64,000 nt of DNA, taken from NCBI RefSeq assembly GCF_030323025.1, contig NZ_CP097329.1, positions 2,776,001-2,840,000 of the forward strand, written 5' to 3'. Numbering within the stretch: the first letter of the stretch is position 1; every line of letters begins with the position of its first letter. The notes beneath the pieces were generated by a model. It was not told the DNA's origin. It made no database searches and worked only from the letters and a program-made list of their open reading frames with translations. The stretch comes from Pseudanabaena mucicola str. Chao 1806 (GTDB lineage: Bacteria; Cyanobacteriota; Cyanobacteriia; Pseudanabaenales; Pseudanabaenaceae). A program made the position numbers and the translations under genes. This document shows, one piece after another, positions 27,877 through 37,600 of the stretch.

Positions 27877-28219
27877 GATGTATTACCTCTTCAAGCTAGC
27901 TTGACTAAATCTAATTTATAACGGCGGATATTAGCAACTGCTACAAATTAGGAGATCGTGACTACATTATATGGTCGCAGTGGTAGATGAAAATTTGTTA
28001 CAGACTAGAAATTTTTCTATACATTGGCTTATATACTTGAATACCGTGCCAAATGGTTGTGATTTAAGTCTTTAGCAGCAATTACAGCTTTTTCGGTATC
28101 TTGGCATTATCTTGATAAATCTCACTGATTTATCCCAAAATATACTTCTAATAACAAATTTAACTATCAATAAATTCACTTAAATTCACCATCCTGATTT
28201 AAAAGTTTTAGGAGTTTTC
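27877..28219. other. Divergent promoter region of ndhC and heme oxygenase
   Basis: 343 bases, AT-rich, with no repeat, ORF or clear operator that I can see. TTAGGAG lies 6 bases before the heme oxygenase ATG. Confidence 0.5.
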
Positions 28220-28954
28220 ATGAGTCAAGGTTTAGCAACAAAGTTGCGCGTAGGTACACAAAAATCTCACTCGGCAGCAGAGAGTACCGATTTTATTAAA
28301 TGTTTTTTAAAGGGTGTTGTTAACAAAACTGCCTATAGCCGACTCGTCGGTAATCTTTACTTTGTTTACAAAGCGATCGAACAAGAGTTTGAAGTTCACA
28401 AAAATGATCCTATTCTCAGTAAGCTCTACTACCGCGAGCTATGGCGCGAAAAGAGCTTAGAACTCGATATGTTGTTTTACTTTGGCTCTAATTGGCAGGA
28501 AAAAGTAAAGCCTACTCCTGCTTGCGAAAAGTATCTGGCTCGCATCCGTGAGATTTCGGCTACTGACCCAGTCTTGCTCGTAGCCCATGCTTACACTCGT
28601 TATATGGGTGATTTATCTGGAGGTCAAATCCTCAAGAAAATCGCTAAGGAGTCGATGGGGCTAGTCGATGGCGATGGTACTGCTTTCTATGAATTTGAAG
28701 ATATTCGCAATCACGGTGAATTCAAGAAGAATTATCGTGCGGCTCTTGATACTTTGCCTGTAGATGAAGCGACCGCTCAGCGCATTGTCGATGAAGCTAA
28801 TGCTTCTTTCCATATGAATATGGCTATGTTCCGTGAGTTGGAAGGTAACTGGCTCTTGGCTTTAACCAAGTTTGGCTGGAACTCCTTAGTTTCTAAAATC
28901 AAGGGCGAACCCAAAAATACTTCTCTTCGCCGCGAATCAAACGCAGCTAGCTAA
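28220..28954 (+). CDS. ho1: Heme oxygenase (biliverdin-producing)
   Basis: 244 aa. Oxidises heme to biliverdin IX-alpha, CO and iron, the first step to phycobilins and phytochrome chromophore. The proximal ligand is H17 in VGTQKSHSAAES, and the distal helix is YMGDLSGGQILKK. Length matches cyanobacterial Ho1, with a C-terminal extension after the core. Good Shine-Dalgarno and a strong hairpin terminator after the stop indicate a single-gene transcript. Confidence 0.96.
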   Translation: MSQGLATKLRVGTQKSHSAAESTDFIKCFLKGVVNKTAYSRLVGNLYFVYKAIEQEFEVHKNDPILSKLYYRELWREKSLELDMLFYFGSNWQEKVKPTPACEKYLARIREISATDPVLLVAHAYTRYMGDLSGGQILKKIAKESMGLVDGDGTAFYEFEDIRNHGEFKKNYRAALDTLPVDEATAQRIVDEANASFHMNMAMFRELEGNWLLALTKFGWNSLVSKIKGEPKNTSLRRESNAAS

Positions 28955-28957
28955 ATA

Positions 28958-28986
28958 AGAAAAGGGCGCGAAGCGCCCTTTTCTTT
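28958..28986. terminator. Terminator with GAA apex after ho1
   Basis: Arms AAGAAAAGGGCGC / GCGCCCTTTTCTT with a GAA loop, ending in T-rich sequence. It is shared with convergent bioU. Confidence 0.85.
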
Positions 28987-29003
28987 TGCATGGCTATTTC
29001 AAA

Positions 29004-29987
29004 TTAACGAACAAATGCAGGCATGACTTCAGCCGCAGTCATCAATCCATAGATACCGTGCTGATGGAATTTTTTACCAGCTTTGAGATAGCCAAAAGCA
29101 GGACCACATACATTTGCTGCCATACTGGTTTCATCACCAAGAATGAAAGTATGGGTAGAGATTTTGCCCTCAAAGGTGCGCCCTGTCAGCTTCATATTCG
29201 TGCTGAGGGGTTTCTTAGGATTACGGGTATCGACTACGCCACCGACGGTAACACGATCGCGATCACAAATACCGACACGCTCAAGCATAATGTCATCGGC
29301 ATGTTCCATGTTTTCCAGCGAGATTAAGCCATTGGTCTTTTCGAGCAGAGCCTCTACTTCAGCTTCACTCATGGCTTGGGCAATATCGACAGTGTAACCC
29401 GACATATGGGCGATATCTTCGCGAATGGTAGCACGATATGCGTTCCAGTTAGCAATACCAACCCCGAAGGTAATCTCAACCTTGTGGACTTCGGCAAAGC
29501 TCTGAGCAGCGATCGTCGCTGCCGCAGTCAATAATCCAGGAGTTGCGCCACAACCAGACATATAGGTGATGCCTGCGGCTTCTAGTTCGGGGGCGAGGGC
29601 AATCATTTGCTCAACGGCACTAGTGCGTTTGATCGCATCGACAAGCACACCCTTCCAACCTGAAGCGATGAATTGCTTTGCCACGCTTGCCATGAAAGTA
29701 TTAGGCAGGTTCGGCAGGGCGAGGAAATAACCATCGACATCTTTGGCGGTAGCGATCGCCTCAGCAATGCTGTGTTGAGTAAGAATACCTGATGATTCGA
29801 GGTAGCCAAGGGAGCCTTTGTTTTGATAGGTGGAGATCAATTGGTTAGCATCTAGCCCCTTTGGGGCATAGGCAAAGCCTTCTTTGTCCGCCGCAACTAC
29901 TAGCTGCATTTCTTGCTTAGCACTAAGCAATTTCGCCGCCGCTTGTCCTAATCCACCAAATCCTAAAATTCCAACTTTTAATGCCAT
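29004..29987 (-). CDS. bioU: Suicide enzyme BioU for DAPA synthesis (biotin)
   Basis: 327 aa NAD(P)-binding protein ([16 protein letters not shown] at the N-terminus) of the saccharopine-dehydrogenase-like group. The sequence fits the cyanobacterial BioU type, which replaces BioA by donating the side-chain amine of one lysine to make 7,8-diaminopelargonate, a single turnover. The expected lysine is K120 in [15 protein letters not shown], followed by [16 protein letters not shown]. The assignment rests on memory of the family. A general saccharopine reductase-like role is the alternative. Convergent with ho1; no other biotin gene nearby. Confidence 0.7.
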   Translation of the reverse strand: MALKVGILGFGGLGQAAAKLLSAKQEMQLVVAADKEGFAYAPKGLDANQLISTYQNKGSLGYLESSGILTQHSIAEAIATAKDVDGYFLALPNLPNTFMASVAKQFIASGWKGVLVDAIKRTSAVEQMIALAPELEAAGITYMSGCGATPGLLTAAATIAAQSFAEVHKVEITFGVGIANWNAYRATIREDIAHMSGYTVDIAQAMSEAEVEALLEKTNGLISLENMEHADDIMLERVGICDRDRVTVGGVVDTRNPKKPLSTNMKLTGRTFEGKISTHTFILGDETSMAANVCGPAFGYLKAGKKFHQHGIYGLMTAAEVMPAFVR

Positions 29988-30390
29988 TTAAGTTTAACTT
30001 CGTTTTTTGCTATGGGAGTTTACAATTCTGATGCGATCCTTTAATGTGCCATATTTTCGGACGCAATAACACATTAGAATTTTTAGAATTTAATGCAATT
30101 TCAGGATAATTTGAAACGGGCTTTGAGAGAGAGTTTGTGTAGAAAGCCTTCTCTTAAAGTCCAGAGGTAAAAGCCTTGCTACGCAAAGCTTTTACCTCTG
30201 GACTTTTAAAATTTGCCAGCTTAACCCGAACTGACGTTACATTTTGGAGTGGCTCAAATCGATGATTCACTGAGAGTTGTTGTAATTTTTGTTTGGTTGC
30301 TATTTGTTTACAGATTTAAGAAATAATAATGAAGAGGCTATCTCACCGATAGCCTCTTCATAAAAAGTTACAGCATATAGTTTAGATAAT
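29988..30390. other. Intergenic region with element C copy and tRNA terminator
   Basis: Contains element C copy 1 (about 30095-30239) and a hairpin with arms TGAAGAGGCTATC / GATAGCCTCTTCA (30330-30342 / 30348-30360). On the minus strand that hairpin is followed by TTATTATTT and probably terminates tRNA-Leu. No ORF. Confidence 0.65.
30095..30239 (-). repeat. Element C (MITE-like), copy 1
   Basis: Reverse orientation of the 151-bp element at 50825-50975. It shares AACGTCAGTTCGGGTTAA at one end and GATAATTTGAAAC at the other. The hairpin between them has 19-bp perfect arms (30156-30174 / 30188-30206) whose sequence is unlike that of the other copy. Its left terminal repeat is degenerate. Confidence 0.8.
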
Positions 30391-30471
30391 GCGGAACGGG
30401 GGACTTGAACCCCCAAGTCTTTCGACACATGTACCTGAAACATGCGCGTCTACCAATTCCGCCAGTTCCGC
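30391..30471 (-). tRNA. tRNA-Leu (anticodon CAG)
   Basis: 81 nt cloverleaf. Acceptor stem GCGGAAC/GTTCCGC, D-loop with GGTAGACGC, anticodon stem CATGT-ACATG around loop TTCAGGT giving CAG, a short variable arm (class II), and T-loop GGTTCAAGTCC. CCA is not encoded. Reads CUG codons. A hairpin terminator lies just downstream. Confidence 0.95.
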
Positions 30472-30690
30472 TTCTGTTTTTTTTACAACTACCAATTAGC
30501 TATTAGCGATTAGTAACTAGCTATGCTTGTAAATGAGATATTTCTTCTTACTCGCAGATAACAAGTTTGCTGTAAAGCTTGCACAATGTCAATAATCAAA
30601 AACTATAAATTTGGGTTAACTGCATATGTTTCTAGATAAACAGCAAAACAAAGAATTGCAACGTAGAATAGAGCAATTCTCTTTTGTTCT

Positions 30691-32574
30691 TTATTCTACG
30701 GTGACAGATTTGGCGAGATTTCGAGGCTGATCGACATCTAAACCCCGATGTGCTGCGACATGGTAGGACAGTAACTGTAAAGGAATTACAGTAAGAATTG
30801 GTGAGAAAATCTCATCAACCACAGGAATTGGTAAAATGTGATCGAATACCTCATGAGCCGCAGGATCGTCAAGAGGTGCAACCCCGATTAGCTTGGCATC
30901 CCTAGCTTTAGCCTCTTGAGAATTGGAGAGAACTTTCTCATATACCGACCCAGGGGCAGCGATCGCTACTACTGGAACATCTTCATCAAGTAGGGCGATC
31001 GGTCCATGTTTCATTTCACCTGCTGGATAGCCCTCAGCATGAATATAGCTGATTTCCTTGAGCTTGAGAGCACCTTCGAGGGCGATCGGAAAATTGATGC
31101 CTCGTCCAAGGAAAATGAAATCCTTAGTATGGGTAAACTGCCGTGAAAGGTCTTCGATATAGCGCTCTTGACTTTCTAAAATCCTTTCCATATAAGCAGG
31201 GAGTTGGCGTAAACCCTCAATTAATTCTTGAGTTCTCTCTGCTGATAAAGTTCCTCTAGTCATGCCAAATTCTATTGCTAGTAAATAGAATATTAGTAAT
31301 TGTGCCACAAAGGTCTTGGTTGCTGCTACACCAATTTCTATTCCTGCTTGGGTATCAATAACAGCATCAGCAATACGACCAATCGAACTCTCGGTCCGAT
31401 TGGTAATGCCGAGACAGCGATCTCCTCTCGATTTAGCTAGTTCCAGAGCCGCCAGAGTGTCCGCAGTTTCGCCTGATTGAGTTACGCCAATCACCAGCGT
31501 ATTTTTTAGAACAGGTGGTGGTGAATAGCGATACTCTGAAGCATATTGGACGCTAGTTGGAACCCCTGCTATCTGCTCTAGTAAATATTTACCTACCAGA
31601 GAAGCATGCCAACTGGTTCCACAGGCAAGAATCTCTACTCGTTCAATGGAATCAATGCAATCAGTAGGAAGTCCTAACTGCATTTGATTGGTTTCACTAA
31701 TATAGCTAGCTAGCCCTGCTCGAAATACCCCTGGTTGCTCGTAGATTTCCTTGAGCATATAGTGCTTAAAGCCCTGTTTCTCCACCATAGTCGGATTCCA
31801 GTTGAGGATCTGGGGTGAACGACGTAGGCGATCGCCTTTGGCATTAAATACCTGTACCGAGTCCTTCGTTAGTCGAGCAATTTCGCCGTTATCTAAAGGA
31901 ATGACGGTACGGGTATAGGCAACTAATGCAGGGGTATCAGAGGCACAGAAATTTTCATCTTTACCAAGACCAATCACCAGTGGTGCTTGCTGACGCACGA
32001 CGATCAATTCATCGGGATAATCGGCATGAACCACCGCGATCGCATAGGCTCCTTGCAATCTATCAACTGTCAAACGGACTGCTTCAAAGAGAATTGAAGG
32101 TGATTTTTCAGGAATAATATTGCCTTGCTTTTCTAACTGGGTCAGAAACTCGGCAATCATGTGAGGGATGACTTCTGTATCAGTCTCACTTACAAAAATA
32201 TGACCGAGTGCCTTTAAATCAGTCCGCAGAATGTGATAGTTTTCGACGATGCCATTTTGGACTACCGCTAAGTTACCCATCGTATTGGTATGCGGATGGG
32301 CATTATGTTCTTCGGGCTTACCATGAGTTGCCCAACGAGTGTGACCAATGCCAATAGGAGCGATGGGAGCCGCATCTGCATTGAGCTTTTCTTCGAGTTG
32401 GATCAGCTTGCCCTTAGCTCTAACCCGATGCAAGCAGCGTTCAGATGGATCATCAAAGAAGGGAATTGTTGCCACGCCTGCGGAGTCATAGCCGCGATAT
32501 TCTAGCTTGCGTAGCCCTGAGATTAAAACTTCATTCGCCGAACGATGTCCGATATAGCCAACAATTCCACACAT
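30691..32574 (-). CDS. glmS: Glutamine-fructose-6-phosphate aminotransferase
   Basis: 627 aa. Makes glucosamine-6-phosphate for peptidoglycan and lipopolysaccharide. The N-terminal Ntn glutaminase has the nucleophile C2 (MCGIVGYIG) and GHTRWATHGKPEEHNAHPH. Two SIS sugar-isomerase domains follow (ACGTSWHASLVGKYLLE and GRGINFPIALEGALKLKEISYIHAEGYPAGEMKHGPIAL), and the C-terminal DVDQPRNLAKSVTVE is canonical. No glmS ribozyme-like leader was seen. Confidence 0.97.
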   Translation of the reverse strand: MCGIVGYIGHRSANEVLISGLRKLEYRGYDSAGVATIPFFDDPSERCLHRVRAKGKLIQLEEKLNADAAPIAPIGIGHTRWATHGKPEEHNAHPHTNTMGNLAVVQNGIVENYHILRTDLKALGHIFVSETDTEVIPHMIAEFLTQLEKQGNIIPEKSPSILFEAVRLTVDRLQGAYAIAVVHADYPDELIVVRQQAPLVIGLGKDENFCASDTPALVAYTRTVIPLDNGEIARLTKDSVQVFNAKGDRLRRSPQILNWNPTMVEKQGFKHYMLKEIYEQPGVFRAGLASYISETNQMQLGLPTDCIDSIERVEILACGTSWHASLVGKYLLEQIAGVPTSVQYASEYRYSPPPVLKNTLVIGVTQSGETADTLAALELAKSRGDRCLGITNRTESSIGRIADAVIDTQAGIEIGVAATKTFVAQLLIFYLLAIEFGMTRGTLSAERTQELIEGLRQLPAYMERILESQERYIEDLSRQFTHTKDFIFLGRGINFPIALEGALKLKEISYIHAEGYPAGEMKHGPIALLDEDVPVVAIAAPGSVYEKVLSNSQEAKARDAKLIGVAPLDDPAAHEVFDHILPIPVVDEIFSPILTVIPLQLLSYHVAAHRGLDVDQPRNLAKSVTVE

Positions 32575-32704
32575 AATGTCAAGTTGAAGTAGATACGATT
32601 ACAATTTTGTACGCTTAGAGTACAAAATTTATGATCGTATTTAACCACGTGAGGTTCCTGCTAAGTATCTGAAGTACAATTAAATATAAAACTTCAACAC
32701 ATGT

Positions 32705-32810
32705 AAGTAGCTCAACTTAATTAAAACCCAAAACGAGAGTTTGTTCCGCCCGCGTAACGGGCGGAACAAACTTCTCGATTTTTAGTTTACTTATGTCTAG
32801 CTACTTAGCG
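32705..32810. repeat. Family G palindromic repeat
   Basis: Outer AAGTAGCT / AGCTACTTA ends, the phrase TTAAAACCCAAAAC, and a hairpin GTTTGTTCCGCCC (32739-32751) / (32759-32771) with a GCGTAAC-like apex, then TTTAGTTTACTTATG. The 54805-54865 region repeats the same phrases with different arms. It directly abuts the IS5 remnant. Confidence 0.65.
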
Positions 32811-32818
32811 CAAGCTAA

Positions 32819-33416
32819 GAGCGTGTTTGAGAAGATATTAAGGATAAAAAAGATCAAAAAAGCTTCCAAAGATATAGCCTGTCAATATACAAAAAACAAA
32901 GACAGCCTTATGGAAGCAACCAAGAAATCCTACACCACAGACTTAATCGATAACCAGTGGGAACTGATAAAAGACTTGATACCCGCAGCAGGAACAGGAG
33001 GTCGCAAAAGGACAGTGGATATTTGAGCCATTCTCAATGCTATTTTCTACATCAATGCCGCAGGCTGTGCATGGCGAATGTTTCCGCACGATTTGCCTGT
33101 ATGGCAGACGGTCTATAGTTACTTTCGACTTTGGCGCATTACCAACACTTGGCTAGAGATCAACGCTAAATTGCAGTAATGGTATCGTGTCAGAGAAGGA
33201 AGAGAAGCTATGCCTTGTGCAGGAAGTATTGACAGTCAATCAACTAAAATTGCTAGTCGATTAGCTTGCCCAGAGGAAGTTGATACTGATGGCAACAAAT
33301 TCGTCAATGGTCGCAAACGTCATCTGCTTGAGGATACTCTGGGATTGATGATGATGGTCGTAGTTACGGCAGCAAATGTCAGTGGCACTGGTCAGTTAAT
33401 GAGGGTTAGTTGTTGA
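32819..33416 (+). pseudogene. Broken IS5-family transposase
   Basis: From the ATG at 32910, one frame reads [19 protein letters not shown]...TVDI, stop (TGA 33024), AILNAIFYINAAGCAWRMFPHDLPVWQTVYSYFRLW, stop (TAA near 33177), then SIDSQSTKIAS and VNGRKRHLLEDTLGLMMMVVVTAANVSG, with an abrupt end at 33416. This is the IS5/IS1031-type DDE transposase interrupted by two stop codons and lacking its C-terminal third. The left end GAGCGTGTTTGAGAAG near 32819 looks like the original IS terminus. It is inactive, and an IS1595-type element lies immediately beyond. Confidence 0.85.
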
Positions 33417-33447
33417 AACGCCCACTTCAAACCGATAAAAAAAGCCG

Positions 33448-34467
33448 TCGCTCATGTAGGGAAATAGGTGGAAGCGGGGAAAAGAAGACGACGCAGGAAA
33501 TCAAAATCAATCCAACGTAGATTGTGTGACCACTCGAACATGGCTACATAGAGATACAAATACTTTTTGTGAATACCTCGAAAGGGACGCAGGAAATTGC
33601 GTAAGCCGACCCAAATCCCTTCCATAGTATTGCAATGTACCTCGTAAAAGCCATCGCCATCATCATCACGAGCATACTCACCTTGAGAGTGACAAACGGT
33701 CTGACGCTCACGACCAGAAGCAGGTATGCGATTGTAAGCATCAGATTCATCGGTAAAGACTGTGGTGGTCGGTAAAGTCGTTGACTCTACCTGCGGTTGA
33801 ATCGTGATTTGTTGGGTATTATCACAGACCTTCAGGCGGATCTGAGCACTGCTCCGCCCAACAGTACCAACAATGGGTGGACGATCATTCGCCATTGTCC
33901 CCTTGCCTTTGCGTTGATTCCCTCGCTGTCGTGGTGGGTCGGTAATCGAGTCTTTTTTTGCGCCCTTTTCCCCTGCATTCTGAAACATCTCGTCCATCTC
34001 TGCTTCATCATCGGGTAGAGCCGTAGTAATCAAATGAGCAAATCCTCGGCGCTGGATACGATGCCGACAACTCAATAACGTTCCATAGTCAAGTCCTAAT
34101 TCTTCTGCTATGTGTTGGGTCGTTTGCCCTTGTAAAAATCCACGCAATATCAACACGATCTGACTACAGTTGTAGTGGCTTCCTGACAAGTCCGTCCCTG
34201 TAAAAATGTGAAACACTCTGCCACATTCCCGACACTTATATTTGACAATAGGTGAGCGTTTACGATCATGCGGCGCTTGTCCTGCTGGTAATGCGTGTCC
34301 ACTTGGACAATTCAGTCCCTGCGGATGGAGGATCTTCATTAGCCATTCATAGCAGGCTTGCTCATCTAGCAATTCAGTTAGGGGAAACTTGATCATGACA
34401 TCTCAGATGATTAATCAATACGACTTCCTATTATTTTGCCATTTCACCTGCTTCCCCAGATGAGCGA
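33448..34467 (-). mobile_element. IS1595-family insertion sequence
   Basis: Imperfect inverted ends of about 26 bp (33448 onward TCGCTCATGTAGGGAAATAG; mirrored at the right end TCGCTCATCTGGGGAAGCAG) enclose one complete transposase. I found no clear 8-bp target duplication. It sits between the end of a broken IS5 copy and a cut-off short reading frame at 34415-34516. Confidence 0.75.
33452..34396 (-). CDS. IS1595-family transposase (zinc ribbon + DDE)
   Basis: 314 aa. The N-terminal zinc-ribbon has two Cys pairs (NCPSGH variant and CRECG). The catalytic domain shows DDEAEMDEMFQNAG, TDESDAY and the N/E region HCNTMEGIWVGLRNFLRPFRGIHKKYLYLYVAMFEW, all characteristic of the ISXO2-like IS1595 superfamily. 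The frame is uninterrupted, so the enzyme is potentially active. The first Cys pair is atypical (CPSGH). Confidence 0.88.
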   Translation of the reverse strand: MIKFPLTELLDEQACYEWLMKILHPQGLNCPSGHALPAGQAPHDRKRSPIVKYKCRECGRVFHIFTGTDLSGSHYNCSQIVLILRGFLQGQTTQHIAEELGLDYGTLLSCRHRIQRRGFAHLITTALPDDEAEMDEMFQNAGEKGAKKDSITDPPRQRGNQRKGKGTMANDRPPIVGTVGRSSAQIRLKVCDNTQQITIQPQVESTTLPTTTVFTDESDAYNRIPASGRERQTVCHSQGEYARDDDGDGFYEVHCNTMEGIWVGLRNFLRPFRGIHKKYLYLYVAMFEWSHNLRWIDFDFLRRLLFPASTYFPT

Positions 34468-34516
34468 AAAGCTCATCACTAGGACTTTGTTGACCATCAA
34501 CGGGAGTGTTGTTCAT
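34415..34516 (-). pseudogene. Short ORF truncated by IS1595
   Basis: 33 codons, MNNTPVDGQQSPSDELF and then residues encoded by the IS1595 terminal repeat, up to TGA. It begins about 90 bases after glsF on the same strand, beyond a terminator. The N-terminus reads like a real acidic protein cut by the insertion. I cannot identify the original gene. Confidence 0.4.
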
Positions 34517-34572
34517 AATCTTCACGCTCTTTTCTGGTTGTTTGACGGGCGCTAATAATTCGCATTAAAAAA

Positions 34573-34592
34573 CAAGGGGCTTAAGCCCCTTG
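34573..34592 (-). terminator. glsF terminator
   Basis: CAAGGGGC-TTAA-GCCCCTTG followed by T6 on the minus strand, 12 bases after the glsF stop. Confidence 0.9.
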
Positions 34593-34603
34593 CCTCTTAT
34601 TAA

Positions 34604-37600
34604 CTAGCTGCCACCGATACGGGCAACATCGCGGGAGTTGGCTTCAAAGGCGGCATTGAGGGCATCATCACCACTCAGACCATTTTCGAGAGCTTCCTTA
34701 ATCGACTGCAAGACTCGCTTGTAATCTTTCGGCATTACCTTTACGAATTTAGGAACACTCGCATTCCAATCAGCGAGAACCTTCGTACCTTTAGCGCTCT
34801 CCGTATAGTCAACGTGCTGCTGAATCAACTGCTTCAGATCCTTGATCTCTTCGGGATCTTCGAGTTTCTCTAAGCCGACCATCGAGGTATTGCAACGAGT
34901 TGCGAAATCGCCAGATTCATCGAGAATGTAGGCAACACCACCACTCATACCTGCGGCAAAGTTCCGTCCTGTTAAACCGAGAACGACTACTTTTCCTCCA
35001 GTCATATATTCGCAACCATGATCGCCAATGCCTTCGACTACGGCATTTACGCCAGAGTTACGCACACAGAATCGTTCGCCAGCGATGCCGCGAATGTAAG
35101 CTTCGCCACTAGTTGCACCATAGAAGGCAACGTTACCTGCAATGATGTTCTCTTCGGCGACAAAGGTAGAAGCTTTGTGGGGATAGAGAATGATCTTACC
35201 GCCGCTCAGACCTTTGCCGAGGTAGTCATTGGTGTCGCCTTCCAGTTCCATGGTCACACCAGAGGGAACGAATGCGCCAAAGCTTTGACCAGCCGTACCT
35301 TGGAAATGCAGATGTACGGTGTCATCGGGCAATCCTTCCCAATGACGTTTGGTGATTTCGTTGCCGAGGATAGTTCCAACGGCGCGATTGATGTTCTTGA
35401 TGGGAACTATTGCCTCAACAGGTTCACCATCAACGATCGCTGCTTGACATAAATCTAACAACACGGTCATATCAAGGGACTTATCTAAACCGTGATCCTG
35501 TGGGATTTTGGCATAGCGTCCGACATCTTCGCTCACTTCGGGCTGATAGAGAATCTTCGAGAAGTCTAAGCCCTTGGCTTTCCAATGTTCCACCGCTTGC
35601 TTCGCTTCGAGGACATCGGTACGACCGACCATTTCATCGAGGGTGCGGAAGCCTAACTGTGCCATGAGTTCACGCACCTCTTGAGCGATGAAGGTCATGA
35701 AGTTGACGGTGTGAGCGGGATCGCCTGTGAATTTATCGCGTAGTTGTGGATCTTGAGTTGCCACACCAACGGGGCAGGTGTTGAGATGGCAGACGCGCAT
35801 CATGATGCAGCCCAAAGTGACTAGGGGCGCAGTGGCAAAGCCAAACTCTTCAGCACCAAGTAGAGCCGCGATGACTACATCTCGACCTGTTTTCATTTGT
35901 CCATCGGTTTCCACAACGATGCGGCTGCGGAGGTTGTTGAGAACGAGGGTTTGGTGGGTTTCCGCGAGTCCGAGTTCCCAAGGTAAGCCAGCGTGTTTGA
36001 TCGAGGTTTGGGGTGATGCGCCAGTACCGCCATCGTAGCCAGAGATCAGCACGACATCAGCGTGAGCTTTGGAAACCCCTGCGGCGATCGTGCCGACACC
36101 AACTTCTGAAACTAGCTTGACGCTGATACGGGCGGCGCGATTGGCATTTTTGAGATCATGAATCAACTCTGCGAGGTCTTCGATAGAGTAGATGTCATGG
36201 TGAGGAGGTGGGGAAATCAAGCCCACCCCTGGGGTGGAGTGGCGCACTTTGGCAATCCAAGGATAGACTTTCTTGCCAGGGAGTTGTCCGCCTTCTCCAG
36301 GTTTTGCGCCTTGAGCCATTTTGATTTGAATCTCTTTGGCTTGAGAGAGATAGAGGCTAGTCACACCGAAACGTCCAGAGGCAACCTGTTTGATGGCGCT
36401 ATTTTTGGAATCGCCTTGCTCATTTGTCCATGTGTAACGTTCGGGGTCTTCACCGCCTTCGCCTGTGTTGGATTTGCCGCCAATGCGATTCATGGCGATC
36501 GCCAAAGCTTCATGGGCTTCCTTAGAAATGGAGCCGTAGCTCATTGCGCCAGTCTTGAAGCGGCGCAGAATGCTTTCAATTGGTTCTACTTCTTCAAGGG
36601 GAATTGACTCGCGAGATTTGAAATCAAGCAAGCCGCGAAGGGTGAAATGTTGCTGATTCTGCTCATTGACAAGTGCCGAATACTTCTTGAACTGATCGTA
36701 ATTGCCTTCACGGACTGCCTTTTGGAGAGCATGGATGGTTTCAGGGCTGAAGAGGTGGGCTTCTCCTTCCTTGCGCCATTGGTATTCCCCTCCTACATCA
36801 AGGGTGAGGTGATCTTTTCGCTCATGGAATGCATGGCTATGACGGGCGATCGCTTCTTTAGCAATCACTTCCAGATCAGCACCTTCAATGCGAGAGGATG
36901 TCCAAGTAAAGTATTTCTTGATCACATCCTGATTGAGCCCCACTGCTTCAAAAATCTGAGCACCGCGATAGCTTTGGATTGTGGAAATACCAATTTTAGA
37001 AGCAACTTTCGTTACACCCTTAGTAGCTGACTTGATGTAGTTCTTGACCGCAGTTTTGTAATCGACATTTACGAGCAAGCCTTGCTTGATCATGTCGTTG
37101 ATACTTTCAAAGGCAATATAGGGATTGATCGCACCGCAACCATAGCCAATCAAGAGAGCGAAGTGATGCACTTCTCTAGGTTCGCCCGATTCGAGAACCA
37201 GACCAACCCTAGTACGAGTTCCTGTGCGGATGAGATGATGATGTAATCCTGATACGGCAAGTAATGCGGGAATTGGAGCACTCTCAGCATTTACGCCCCT
37301 ATCACTTAAAATCAAAATATTTACACCATCGGCGATCGCCTTGTCAGCCTGAGTCGCTATATTTGCGATCACCTGTTCCAAGCCCTTAACACCTTCTTTT
37401 GGATTGAACAAAGTGGAAAGAGTGATTGATTTAAAATCACCTTCGTTAATATGCTTCAACTTCGCAAGTTCGGCATCACTAAGGATCGGAGTCTTTAGTT
37501 CGATCAAATGACAGCTCTCAGGTACAGGCTTGAGTAAGTTCCGTTCTGCACCAATAGTTGTTTCGGCGGAAGTAATGATTTCTTCACGAATGGAATCGAT

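Noticed and set aside
32575-32704. glmS ribozyme or other riboswitch upstream of glmS
   Set aside because: No conserved core or pseudoknot pattern was recognisable, and cyanobacteria are not known for it.
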